Assembly: GCA_947650365.1 (NCBI GenBank)
Contig: OX393549.1
Span: 90,132,039 to 90,196,038, forward strand
Length of the DNA: 64,000 nt
Direction: 5' to 3'
Origin: Chamaelirium japonicum
Lineage: Eukaryota; Streptophyta; Magnoliopsida; Liliales; Melanthiaceae
A model generated the notes under the pieces. That model worked only from the letters and a program-made list of their open reading frames with translations, ran no database searches and was not told the DNA's origin. Positions 1-12,873 of the stretch are shown here, in pieces. Position 1 is the stretch's first letter, and each line of letters opens with the position of its first letter. Both the position numbers and the translations under genes were made by a program.

Positions 1-3000
1 ACGCGGCGGTCGAGGTGGACGGAGCCGTGGACGTGGCTCGTCTTCCTTCCGCCACTTTGGTGGTACAACGGCTACTGTAGAGGCCTCGACGCTCCCCACT
101 GCTACCACAGCACCTTCTCAGCCTGAGCCGGACCGTCTTCAGCGCCTCGAGGGGCTCCTTCTTCGCCACCTAGCCTCCACCGGCTCCGCGACTGCACACG
201 GCTTGTCTGTCACCTCTGGTACTACTACTCCATGGGTCTTCGATTCGGGTGCCTCCTGTCACCTTACCTTTGACTCCACTGTCCTCACGGACTGTTCTCC
301 CACTACCACCCACCAGGAGGTTCGCACTGCGGATGGGACTCTCGTCCCTATTCCGCAATGTGGCTCCATCACTACCACCTCTGACCCTTTTGGTCGCCTG
401 ACCCTACCCCATGTCCATCATGCCCCCCGTCTTAATATTAATCTGATCTCTATCAGTTCTCTTTGCGACTCTGGCCTGACTGTCACCTTCACCCCTTCTG
501 TTTGTGTTGTGCAGGATTCGCGGACGGGTCAGAGGATTGGGCTGGGCCGTAGAGCAGGAGGACTTTACCAGTTGGACCATCTACATGTGTCTTCCGTTCC
601 TGTTGCGTCTGTCATGTCTGTCACCTCTGATGCCGACCTGTGGCACAGAAGGTTAGGTCATATATCGAGTGATCGACTCAAAAGCGTATTCCGTTCGGGC
701 GCTTTGGGTCGAGCGTCTTTCTCCCCCCTCTCTGTTTGTACGGGTTGTAGACTGGCAAAGCATCTAGCTCTTCCATTCTCTGTTAGTGCTTCCCAGTCTG
801 ATGCTTTATTTGATTTAGTCCATTCGGACATTTGGGGTCCTGCTCCTGTTGCATCTCTATCGGGTTACATGTATTATGTGTGCTTTATCGATGACTATTC
901 TAGGTGCACCTGGGTTTATCTTATGCGTCATCGATCTGAAGTACCTCACATCTTTAGGAGATTCACCACTATGATACACACTCGGTTTGGTCGGCGCATC
1001 AAGACCTTTCGGTCTGATTGTGCCAAGGAGTATCTCTCCTCTGAGATGCGTGAGATTCTTCAGTCTCACGGCACTCTTCACCAACAGTCCTGTCCCCACA
1101 CCCATGAGCCGAACGGCGTTGCCGAACGCAAGCATCGTCATGTCCTTGAGACTGCACGAGCCTTGCTTTTCTCTGCGTCTGTTCCTCACTCCTACTGGGC
1201 TGAAGCTGTCATGACGGTTATCCACCTCATCAATATCACTCCGTCGTCTGCTCTGTCCGGTGCCACCCCATATGAGCGCCTCCACTCCAGCCCACCTGAC
1301 TACTCTCTTCTTCGCACGTTTGGCTGCACGTGCTTCGTTCTTCTTCCTCCCCATGAGCGCACCAAACTCTCTGCGAGGTTTGTTAGGTGTGTTCACTTGG
1401 GGCTCAGTCGGGAGCACAAGGGGTATCGGTGCTACGATCCCTTGGCTCGCCGGATCCGTGTCTCCCGTCACGTTTCCTTTGTTGAGGATGTCCCGTACTT
1501 TTCACCTGAGTCTCGGGATCTTTCCTTGCCTCCTGCGTCACCCTCCTCGCCTTCCTCACATCTCCACATCCCTGTTCTACCCCCGTTTTCTGTTGTCCCA
1601 TCCACGCCTACTCCTTCTCCATCTTCCCCGCCACCTCCACCACCACCACCATCACCACCACCACCTCCTCCGTCTTCCTCGACACCTCCACCACCACCTG
1701 TTACTCGTGTATATGTTCGTCGGTCTGCAGCTCCTACTCCAGAGTCGGCTCACACTGGTACTCCCTCGCATGATGCTGCTGCCCCCTCCTCCTCGGTCGT
1801 GGATCCTGCTCCTGTTCGGCGCTACCCAGCGCGCGAACATCACCCTCCTGACATATATGACTACTCTCCTGACAGGTTTGGCTACTCTGCTTTTCCCTCT
1901 GACTCTCCTGACTCCTCTGGCTACTCTGCCAGTGCCTCCTATTCACCATCTTTTCAGGCTTTTCTTACTGCTATACACACCCATCGGGAGCCCCAATCGT
2001 ACCGTGAGGCAGCTTTACATCCAGAGTGGCGGCAGGCCATGTCAGTTGAGCTTGAGGCTTTTCAGCAGACCCAGAGATGGGATTTGGTGCCTTGTCCCTC
2101 AGGGGTGGTGCCTGTTAGCTGCAAGTGGATATTCAAGGTCAAGACTCGACCTGACGGATCCATTGAGCGGCACAAGGCTCGCCTCGTTGCTCGTGGCTTC
2201 TCCCAGGAGTATGGGATTGATTACGAGGAGACGTTTGCTCTAATTGCTCGGATGACTACTGTGCGCACCCTCTTAGCTGTGGCAGCTGCTCGAGGGTGGC
2301 CTCTCCATCAGATGGATGTCACCAATGCGTTCCTCCACGGTGATCTCTCCGAGGAAGTCTACATGGTTCCTCATCCGGGCGTTTCAGTTCCTCCAGGGCA
2401 CGTGTGTCGTTTGCGCCGAGCCATCTATGGGCTCAAGCAGGCCCCTCGTGCCTGGTTCGAGCGATTTCGCAGTGCAGTCCTGATCGCCGGGTTTGTTGAG
2501 CGTCACTCCGACTATGCCCTATTCACTCGCTCCTCCAGTCAGGGTATTGCAGTTCTTCTCCTATATGTGGATGATATGATCATCACTGGGGATGACAGTG
2601 CCACCATCGCATCTCTCCAGCGGCACCTCCAGAGTCAGTTTGAGATGAAAGATCTGGGCTCTCTTCGCTACTTTTTGGGCCTTGAGATTGCCCGGTCAGC
2701 TCGTGGTCTGTTGGTCTCCCAGCAGAAGTACATCTCCGACATCTTTGCTGATGCTGCTCTTACTGACTCTCACACTGCTGATACACCCATGGAGCTCAAT
2801 TTGAAGCTTCTAGCTACAGATGGTGAGCCGCTCCAGGATGTCTCCCGCTACCAGAGGCTGGTTGGGATGCTCGTTTATCTCACTATGACCCGGCCAGACA
2901 TTGCCCATGCTATTGGCATTGTCAGTCAGTTTGTTCAGGCTCCACGGTCAGTTCACTATGCAACTGTTCTTTGGATTATCCGCTACCTCCGGGGCACCAT

Positions 3001-3663
3001 CACCCGTTCATTACTGTTTCCCTCCACCTCTCTGTTGGTGCTGCGTGCCTACTCCGATGCAGACTGGGCAGGAGATGCAGCCACTCACCGCTCTACTACA
3101 GGATACTGTGTTTCTGGATGATTCACTTATTTCATGGCGCAGCAAGAAGCAGGAGTCTGTTGCTCGCTCCAGCACCGAAGCCGAATACAGGGCTATGGCT
3201 TCCACCACCGCCGAGATTGTCTGGCTTCACCGCCTTCTGCTCGACTTGGGAGTTGTGATATCCGGGCCCACCCCTCTCTTCTGTGACAACCGGAGTGCTA
3301 TTCAGATTGCTAGCAGCCCGGTCTTCCATGAGCGAGCAAAACATATTGAAGTTGATTGTCATTATGTTCGCCAGGAGTTTCTCGGCCACACCATCTCCCT
3401 GCGATACATTTCATCATCGGAGCAGACTGCTGATTTTTTGACGAAGCCCCTTACGACTGCTCGCTTCCGGCATTTTATTGACAAACTCTCGGTTCATGAT
3501 CCACCGTGAGTTTGAGGGAGAGTGTTAATGTATATAGATGGGTCGGTTTTACATGTACAGTCGGGTCGGATTGTATGGTCATACATGTACATATATATGG
3601 GCTTAAGCCCCTCAATAGAGAGCATTGCATTCCTCTCCAAACCCTAGCCGTCATCTCCTAACA
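1..3663 (+). mobile_element. Ty1/copia LTR retrotransposon, 5' part cut by window edge
   Basis: Fossil copia element. In order: the end of a gag-like, basic region (about 1-200), protease-like start (about 210-600), GAG-pre-integrase (about 600-800), integrase core (about 800-1500), a proline-rich linker of CCA/CCT triplets (about 1600-1710), reverse transcriptase (about 2040-2790, with the YVDD box near 2570) and RNase H (about 2990-3500). This integrase-before-RT order defines Ty1/copia. A purine-rich run at 3508-3522 precedes the 3' LTR at 3523-3663. The 5' LTR is outside the window. The visible part is nearly whole, with about one or two breaks. By position it should lie in the intron before the first visible CSI1 exon. 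Confidence 0.93.
3523..3663 (+). repeat. 3' LTR of the copia element (141 bp)
   Basis: It starts TGTTAATG and ends TCCTAACA, the TG...CA ends of an LTR, directly after a purine-rich stretch. A related 141-bp copy at 6357-6497 has the same ends and the shared stretch CTCTCCAAACCCTAGC, so both belong to one short-LTR copia family. Confidence 0.88.
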
Positions 3664-4636
3664 ATGACAATCTAGGCTTGAGAGACAAGCTCAACAAATT
3701 CATACTGCATCAAGTCATTGAGTCTTATCAGACTGTAAACAATAAAAAAAAATGATTGGGTTGAGCATACTCCTGTGAGTGTATGTCAAACTCTCTTGTC
3801 TACATAAGATACCTTTTGTAGAGTTGAGATATTTATGTGATATCCTTTTCATTTATGGATGAAAGATTAGAGCATGTGCATTCCCAACCCGACTTGCTCA
3901 AACCTAATTTGGCCTTACAACAAGACAAGTATCAAAAGTTGTTGAAGTTTGTCTTAAATTTTGCCACTTCTACTGTAACAAACACTTGAACTGGAGTTTA
4001 TGGAACTTCAGTTTCCTGAACTTGGTCTGATTCTTCTTTGTAAAAGAGTATTGCCCTTACTGTAACACTTGGTATTAACTAAATGAAGTGAGTAAAGTAG
4101 CTATTTTAGTAAAATGACCCAAGTGCTTACATATGCAGTGTTTGCCTGTGTATGAGATTATTCATGGATAATAGCAAAAGCATAAAAACTCATCGTGAAA
4201 ATAATATTAGTTATTTAATATGCTAATAGGGCATATGACTAGTTAGGTGACTTGGGTCTATAGAATTGTAACTATACGAAACCCAACCGAGCTAGAAGTC
4301 TTGAACTTGTTTTGATTAGTAGGTGCTGATTCCTATATCAAACTCAGCATCTCGTAATAGAACATTCCAATTCTTAGTTTGAGCATATTGACCAAGCCAT
4401 CGGTCGAACCTTAGAGTCAATATCTGTATATTCTTTTGGGTGAACTAAGGGAGGATAAATGGCATGTTGCTGTTACTTTTGTAAAGTTCAGCTATGATTA
4501 TACATCTAAATATTAGGTTCTTCAGACAAAGGCTTGAGTTATAGCCCAGAATTCATTCTTACGGTTGTTTATACGTAGTTATGTACTAATTCTACAGTAT
4601 ACAAAGCTAACCACATGTTACCCTTTGTAGATAGAG

Positions 4637-4692
<56 letters not shown>

Positions 4693-4743
4693 GTGCGCGC
4701 GAACGCCTTGGATGGTGAAAATGATGTTTCTCTGTGATTACAG
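3664..4743 (+). other. Noncoding, probable end of first CSI1 intron, with (CT)n tract
   Basis: I see no coding exon here. A (CT)n microsatellite lies at 4643-4689, followed by a splice acceptor (TGATTACAG) ending at 4743. The missing first coding exon of the CSI1-like gene was looked for here and not found, so it probably lies left of the copia element, outside the window. Confidence 0.6.
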
Positions 4744-4817
4744 GATAGAAATGCATTTGCTAAAGTTCAAGAATCAGAACCCCCGACTCCGCACACAGTT
4801 ACAAAGATGACATCACG
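4744..4817 (+). CDS. CSI1: CSI1-like exon, N-terminal tail (74 bp)
   Basis: It encodes 24 residues plus two bases of codon 25, reading [19 protein letters not shown] and then TKMTS. The motif SEPPTPH followed by TKM is the conserved N-terminal tail of CSI1 proteins. The acceptor is ATTACAG at 4737-4743 and the donor is CG|GTTAGT at 4818. The split codon (CG + A = Arg) joins 15952 in frame to give SRDRSS, as in homologues. The exon is too short to show as an ORF and is easily missed. It has one internal Met codon (4807-4809). The true start is probably further upstream. Confidence 0.88.
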
Positions 4818-7800
4818 GTTAGTTTAAATTTTTTAACCCCTATGTTTTTATTTTTTAAAATCGTGATGATGTCATTTTTGTGGTCGGGTATAATATAAAT
4901 ACATCCTTCGTAGGAATCAGATCTAAGTTTCCTTTTTACTATGGAATCTTCCTTTGCTTGCAAGGCAAGCAGGTGTTGCCTATAAATAGTTGGCGTCACA
5001 ACATGCTCAAGGCATGTAATGTGCAGCCCCAAATTCATTACCCAATATGATGTAGACATCTAAAAGGTTCACTACACTTCTAAGACTTTGGCACCATTGT
5101 AGTCAACAAACTAGATGATTTATCACTACAGTACAGTCCAGCAAAACCTCAACAAAGAGTAAATAGGTATTTTTTATTATAGATCTAGCAACATATGCTA
5201 GCAGAATTGAGCATAGTTCATGATCTAGCAATTAAAGATGTAAAGACTAAAGAGAGATTTTTTAGCATACCTCATTCGACCGGCATGGGGTTCTTTATAT
5301 AGAGCACAGAGGGAGAATCTTGGCACCTATGGCGGATTTCGCTCCCCGGTCCCACGAGATCTAACCACTACCAGCCTTCAACTAGATATCACTCTACAGT
5401 CTACACCCTTTTCATTGTACCTGGGGTTAGCACTGATGATGCTGATTACGTACATGCATACACACGTGACACGACACAAGCATGTTACATGTTGATTTGA
5501 TACATAATATAATTCAAGTTAATCGGATGGATAACTTATAATGCTGTAACTATCTATGGTGTTTGGACTCAGTGATGTAATTGTATATCATGCTTATGAA
5601 AAGGAGTACCGTTTGCATATTATTCAAAAAGTTGCAATACATACTCATTTCAAATTAAAATAATTGGGATCATGTGGTACAACATTCATTAATCTAAAAA
5701 AAAATTATGTTTAAGGCTAGGGTCAGCCTAGTAGACCCCCTACTGATTATTAATGGAAGGAAAATGTGCAGAGCAACCAAATCAAAAAACATTGCATATA
5801 ATATCCTCTGTTTTCTGTTTGAGTTTCCCTGTTAAAATTAACTCATATTAATTCATTAAACAACCTATTCGTCTGATAATATCTCAATGAGAACTTAGCT
5901 TTTGACGAAGACTTCATTCTTGTGCGTTTCCCAAATACTCAGCAGGTGGCTATGGTTAGCATATCACACCGGTTTCACTTTAGAAGGGAATATGTTTTTC
6001 CTCCACTTTGTCTATAACAACTAGAGGCTCTCAGATCTTCTTCTTAGATGGAATCAATTCTTGACCTCTTTGCTAGGGCAATGAAGGAAAATGCCAGAAG
6101 AAACCTCCTCTTAGACCCACAAAGGTTACATATCAGGTCAGCATGTCCCAACAACGTTATCTTGGTAATGTTCATTTTAGAATTTTATCATGAACTGTCA
6201 GCCATATGAAAAATCCTTTTCTTAAGAGGGGATTTGGTTCTCCAAAGTCCAATAGCTATTGGACAAATAATTTCACTGGAATCAATGAAACTTTAAAAGG
6301 ATTTAGCAGAGAAGATACTTGTAGGGTTCCACCTCCATCTGATTGAATATGTAGCATGTTAATGTATATATCGGGTCGGGTTTATGTACAGTCGGGTAGG
6401 GTTACTTGTGTATTGATGTACATATATATATTGGGCTTCAGTCCCTCAATGAAGAGCATTCTCATTCTCTCCAAACCCTAGCTATCATCTCCTAACATGG
6501 TAACAGAGCTCTAAGATTCTCTCGTTGCGACGATAACGACGACGACGGTTGCTCCCTCCGGCTTCGATCTCCTCCGGCAGCCCCCTCCAGCCCGATCTCC
6601 TCCGGCAGCTCCCTTCCAGCACTCGCAGCCCCAACCAACCCTCCTCCTCCCGCACCCCCCCCCCCCGCTCTCGCCTTCCACCCACCCTTCACCCGCAACC
6701 GCCCTCCTTCCGTAGACCCCCCCCGGCCCTCCTCCTCCACCAGCAACCCCCCCCCCCCCCCCCCAGACCCTCTTCCACCCCCCCTAGCCCTCTCCCTCCA
6801 CCCGCAACCCCCCTCCATCCGCAGACCCCCCTGGCCCTCCTCCTCCACCTGCTACCCCCCCCCACTCTCATTTTCCACCGGCACCCCGATACAACCTCTT
6901 GATATTCATCCATGACGTCCTCTCTGGTGCCTTCCGTCGTTGCGATCTCTTCGTCGCTAAAGGTGGTCCCTTTCAGTTGACCTTGCCCAGCGACTGGCTT
7001 GATTGGTCACTCACCGTGGAGGCTGTACTCTCCAGTCACGATCTTTGGGGTCACATCACCGGTGATGACCCACCTCCAGCTATCTCTAGCTCCTCCTCGG
7101 TCATCAGCAGCGCTGTTGCTAGCGGTGCGTACTCTTCTGTTGCTGCCGCCACAGCCGCCCTCGCGTGGCGTCGCCACGATCAGGTCATCCGGGCCTATCT
7201 CCTGGACTTCGTTGCTCGTCCGCTTCTTTGTCCTATTGGTCGCCTTCATACAGCGCGCGATGTGGGAGTATCTCCGAGACCGATTTCTCCCGCGCGGCGG
7301 TGCATGCCGGCATCAACTTATTTATGACTCCCAGTCCGTTCGTCAAGAGGAGCGCACGATTCAGGACTTCTTCAGCCTGATGAGTGCCTACTGGCATGAG
7401 CTGAACTCTCTAATCCCTGAGCGATGTGCTTGTCCATGCTCGAGGGCCTTCCAGTGTTACCTTGACGAGGGTCACCGGATTTCGTTCTCATCGCTGCTCA
7501 TCTCCTTCACCGTGAGCTTCTCCATCGGCTGGAAGATGCTCTACTAACCTTGGTTGACGAGAAGACTCGCCTTCAGAGTCAGAGTACTCGTCCTCCCTCA
7601 CCTGCTCCAGGACCAGACAGTGCCCTGGCCGCCAGCTTCCCTGACAGACTTCTCTTCTGTTATTATTGCAAGGAGACCAGTCATATGAAGTGTGAATGTC
7701 TTATATGTCCTCCTCGCAACCCCCACTAGGGTTTGACGAGCGGGAAGCACGCTGGGCTCCTTCTTCTCGTGACGATCGACGCGACGATCGATGTGGACGG

Positions 7801-10800
7801 AGCTATAGACGTGGTCAGTCCTCATTCCGCCACTTTGGTGGCACTGCAACTGCTGCTACAGCGACTCCGACATCTCCCACTACTACCACTGCACCATCTC
7901 CGCTTGAGCTGGATCGTCTCCAGCGACTTGAGGAGTTCCTTCTTTGCCACATCGTCTCCACCGGCTCCTAATAGAGCATTTAGCATATAGAAATTGCCCA
8001 GGATATTAAAATCAGTTGAGATTCCTTCAAAATTTAGATCCCAGATTGTGATATTAAAAGGATAATGCCATGAGAGATGTTGGTTTAATAGTTGCCGAAG
8101 ACCTAGAGGTAAACTGCATGACTTAATGATGGAGTAAAAAACAATTTGATGATGATGCTGATATGAAGAATTTTAAGTTTATTTAGCATATATTTAAGCT
8201 TTAGATGATACATTTTGGGAGTTTTTAAGTTCTTATTCAAAACTTCTGATCTTTAACCTGAAATGGCAGAAAGATAACCTCTTGGGAGGAGTCCAGAGTG
8301 GATCTTGAATTGAACCCAAAATCTCGTATCTTCTTTATTAGAAACCACACAAGCAAAAAACCTGTGCGATGCATTGGGAGCTGAATCTATTATGAGTGAT
8401 GATGTGGCCCACATACCATATGGATAACAATCGCCCAAATATCACATGAGCCATAGATCTCACTTGATCTACCGATATTGAGCCAAAGTCTTGGAGGGGG
8501 TTTCATAGTCGAAGAGTATAATTAGGGCAATGTAGTAGTATCAAACGCCCCATCACCATGAAACCCCCTCTGAGACATCAGCTCAATATCCGTGGATCAA
8601 GCGAGATCCATGACTCATGTGATATTTGAGTAATTGTTATCCATAGGGTGTGTGGGCTACATCATTGCACATAATAGATTCAGCTCCCCGTGCATCGCAC
8701 GAGTTTTTGTTTGTCGAAAGTTAAGAGGTTCATTCAAGCCAAAAATTTGTGTGATGCACTAGAAAACTGGATCAATTAAAGAATGATGCTATACCAAATC
8801 GTGTGGGCAACATCTGCCCATATGCCAAGGGAGACGTGCATCACACTAATACAAAGAGATTAACCTGACTCGCAGAGGTGTCAGGGTGACAATGAAGATA
8901 TGGTCTCCACAACCACCCATTTGCGGTTGATGTTTGCCACAATCGGTAATAACTTGGCAGAAAAATGGGAAAAGGGTAAAAAAAAATTGTCATCACAGTT
9001 GTCACAATCGTTTGCCAAGTCGACCTTCTACATTGCCTCTGTCTTCCATCACTAGAAAAATAAAATGTGTCTTCGTTGCTTGTCATTGCCCCATCACATC
9101 GCCTGCCATCGCGGCATTCACTATCACCAATGTCATTGGCCATTGTCACCACCTGCGGCACATCGTCTGTCCGTATCGCCCGTTTGTCCGTATTATCACC
9201 ACCATCAATCACTGAAAAAAAAAACCCTATCACCGGCCGTCTACCATCACCATCGGTCGTTGCTAGGGCTGGCAATTTCGGACCCGACACGGCAGACCCG
9301 ACACGAAGTTAGCGGGTCTGGGTCAGGGCTAAACGGGTTCGGGTCGTAAACGGGTCGACACGATAGACCCGTTTAATAAACGGGTCGGGTCCGGGTTTAG
9401 GGTCTAGACACGGTAGACCCGGGAAGACCCGTTTAGTATTCAATGGGTCGTGTCGGGTCGGGTCTACCCGCAATCCGATACTATAATATATAATACCAAC
9501 GGGTCTTTCGGGTCAGGTCAGGTCGAGTCGGATTGGGTCGGATCGGGTCAACTGAATAGTCCCGGATGATAAACGGGTCTTATCGGGTCTACCCGTTTAT
9601 TAGCGGGTCGGGTACGGGTTTAGGATCTAGACACGATTAGTTAAACGGGTCGGGTCCGGGTCTGGGGTTTTTGGACACGAACCCGACTAGACATGACACG
9701 AACCCGACACGACCCGACCCATTGCCAACCCTAGTCGTCGCTTTGTAAAAAAAACTTGGGAAAAAAAGCATGTCGTAGCCACCCCACCGCAGTTGTTAGC
9801 TAATGATTGTCTCCACCACCCGCACCATCGCCATTATCAATCGATGTGTGTTGTCACCGATCGTCATAAAAAATTGTATTGTTTGACACTACCACCATTG
9901 ATCGTTGTTGTCCAACACCTGCACCAAAACCAACATTGATCTTTCCTTTTCATTTTTATCATGCACCGTGTCATCGTTCGGCACCGCCAGTCTCCCTTGG
10001 ATGGAAAACAGGAGAAATATAAGAAGAAAAAAAAGTATGTGGTAATTGCTGTGGTGCCACTGCGGCAGTCAGGTGTCATCGTGGACCACCGCTTATGTTG
10101 TCCATCGTTCGTACCATCTGTAAAAAAAATCGTGGCAGCGTTGCCTGTCGTCACCATGCCACATCCCCGTCGTCGTCTGCCACCGCTAGTCGTCGTCGCT
10201 CGCACCATCTTTAACACTGTCAGGCATCGCTAGTCACTGACCACCATAAGAAAAAAGTGTTGCCATCGCCCGTCGTTGCTGCCTGCAGCTTTACGCTCAC
10301 CGCTCGTCAGCAGGATTGCCAAACACTGTATTTCTGGTTATCTACATTTTAACAAAACTAAGTTTTTTTTTCTCTCTTCCCGACTTATGCATGCAAGGGG
10401 AGCTGAAAACCATTATATCGATGATATTACCTACACACCATACGGGCAAAAGTCACCCAAATGCCACATTAATCTTGGATCACATTTCATGCACTAAAAA
10501 CTGAGCTAGCATCATAGATGGGTTCACTGTTCTCGTTATCGTCCACCTATTGATGTCGTCCCCAATCACTACTGTCGTCGCCTCGCACTACCACCATCAG
10601 TTGACCGCTAGTCGCCCCTGGTTGTCTTCTCCCTGCACTGGTCATCCACGCACGTCCGGTGTTGAACGCATGTTTGAGAGGGTAGAATGTGAATCAGTGA
10701 ACACGTGACCAGCATTGAGCTGATGGTCATCCGCTGCTGGCCGTTGTTGTCCGACATCATTGATGTCTTTCCTAAATTATTAACCTTGTACCAAATTCCA

Positions 10801-12828
10801 AGTTATATTTAAATCATTAAGAATAAAATTGTACTTCCAATTTTCTTATGTTTCAATTCCATATAGAATGGATCTCTACAATCTATTGTGAGAGTCCAAT
10901 TCTTGTGCAACATGGGTCTTTTGCTTGAGCATGATTGTGATGACAAAAACTAATTGTCTCTGAGTGATGCCTAAAAAATGGGGTCTACACTACCAGCCGC
11001 TGCTATCACATGTCGCTCGCTTCCTGCAGCCATCGGATTGCCGTCGACGTCACCACGGGCTACCGCTGCTTTAGGCTATCGCCTCTCGTCAACACTCACT
11101 GCTTGCGCTAGTCACTCGTTGGTCGTCCGACGCTACGCGCTACTAGCTTTCACCGTCTGCTGCCTCTAACCATTGTCGAGCTTACCAGCTGCATGATTGT
11201 ATGCCACAATTGTACACTCTTCACCATCATCCATCATCGTTGAGCGCCTCTGCCCACTTGTTTTCTTGCATCGAACAACTAAGTGCCCACTCGATTTCCT
11301 GTTGTTTTGTGTCCGTTATTGATAACCTACATTGAAGGAATAAATATATTTCAACAGCACGTGAGGTGGATCGGGGAAACAGATGTTTGCCTTCCATTGT
11401 CATTCGCCAAAAAATCATGATATATTACGATCGTTGATACGGCCCACACACCATATGGGCACCAGTCGACCAAATGCCACATGATCCATGGATAATATGT
11501 CGATGCACGAAAAATTAAGCAGACAATATAAAGAGGGTTTCATGGCAAAAAAGCATGAACACGACAACACAATCGTATTAGACACACATGTTGTTTTAGA
11601 ATTTTTTTAAGAGCAAAGACATGTGTCATGATTCAACTGTTAAAAATTCATTTATTGAGGTAAAATTATGAGCGGAAGAATTAGAAGAAATATCTTGAGG
11701 CCATGGACAGATAGAAGGTTATTGAGGATTAACTTCTTGAGACCATTCCAATTTTGGCCAAGCAAACCGTGTGGGCAACAACCATGCATGCCATGCGGCA
11801 AACTTGATACCCAGAGATTGGGCCGATGTCCTATCATACTGATCATAAGAACATAAGAGGAAAAAAAACAAAATTAGTGAATAAACTAATTAAATATGGA
11901 AATAACAAACATGTCACGCAAGGTTTTCTACAAGAAAGATCAACACCTTCATCTACTCAAAGAAAACCGAATCATTCTCTAGTGTAGTAATGAAACTGTT
12001 AGATACCTTCACTCCCCAATACCCGAATTGTAAGGGGAGGTCCACAGTGGGTGTAATAAGTGGGTGATGGGTGCCTCCCTCACCGATGTGGGACTATCCG
12101 CTAACACTCCCCCTCACTCAGAGCACGCATGGCAAGGATCCTCCCACGCGGAGTACGCATGGCAAGGCACGATTGGTGGGGAGCACCCGGAGGAGGAGCA
12201 GGAGACGGAAACGGGCTAGCTCTGATACCATGTTAGATACCCTCACGCCTCAAAACCCGGGTTATAAGGGGAGGTCCACAGTGGGCATAATAAGCGGGTC
12301 ATGGGTGCCTCCCTCACCGATGTGGGACTATCCGTTAACAGAAATAATGAGTGGACAATTAATTTTTTTTCAATTTTTAGAGTAAAATTAAGAAGGAAAG
12401 GGTTGCAGGAAGTATCTCAAGCCATGGACGAATAAATTAAAGGCCATGTTGTTCAACACAATTATGTTAGTTATTCATTTCTATAGACTTCCAATGCACT
12501 GAGCACTGTCCTACACCCCCACACCATCGTGGATCTATAGGTTCCGTTGGGTGGAGAGAGAGAGAGAGAGTTGTAGGCTTCCAATGGAGTTTAGATCTTC
12601 TATAGTTGGTCGGCCTCGGTCGGTTGACTCGTGCGCATCACAACCGCACAATGGCGGGCAACTCGAAAGTAAATCGTACTCCCGCTGACTTCATGCTTGC
12701 ACGCCGGGACCATTGACCGTGGTCGACCTACTGGAGGAGATCCGAACTCCTTCCAATGCACTGAGCGTTATCCTACGCCTCCACACCATTGTGGATCTGC
12801 AGGTTCTGTTGTCTGTGTGTGGAGTGTG

Positions 12829-12873
<45 letters not shown>

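Larger units (their letters stand above)
6357..7972 (+). mobile_element. Copia fragment: 5' LTR, primer site and gag
   Basis: Fossil. The 141-bp LTR (6357-6497) matches the family of the LTR at 3523-3663. It is followed by a primer-binding site resembling TGGTATCAGAGC, a C-rich leader (about 6550-6890), and gag-like sequence (about 6900-7970) that includes a partial zinc-knuckle stretch. The last part matches the leftmost 200 bp of the window. Likeness stops near 7970 in the sequence CACCGGCTCC, and no pol or 3' LTR follows. It is truncated, with several breaks in gag. It lies sense to the host gene, inside its intron. Confidence 0.85.
11997..12340 (-). mobile_element. TRIM (terminal-repeat retrotransposon in miniature), complete
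   Basis: Two direct 110-bp terminal repeats (11997-12106 and 12231-12340) both begin TGTTAGATACC and end TAACA. Next to the right copy, 12219-12230 is the reverse complement of TGGTATCAGAGC, the initiator-Met tRNA primer site. Next to the left copy, CTCCCCCTCACTC (12107-12119) reads as a purine tract on the minus strand. The element therefore runs on the minus strand. Flanks GAAAC (11992-11996) and GAAAT (12341-12345) form a 5-bp duplication with one mismatch. It is noncoding and looks whole. Confidence 0.9.

Noticed and set aside
1260-2243. 327-codon open frame overlapping the copia pol region
   Set aside because: It is a shifted-frame shadow of the integrase-RT region and its CCA/CCT-rich linker; composition is Leu/Pro/His-rich with no family likeness.
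3664-4743. Possible first coding exon of the CSI1-like gene
   Set aside because: No ATG followed by a WR- or NG-containing tail and a GT donor was found; more likely upstream of the window.
6485-6913. Several Gly/Arg- and Pro-rich open frames on both strands
   Set aside because: Product of the C-rich leader of the copia fragment; no start context and no homology.
8841-10260. Open frames of 80-150 codons on both strands
   Set aside because: The triplet-biased DNA is open in several frames at once; none resembles a protein family.
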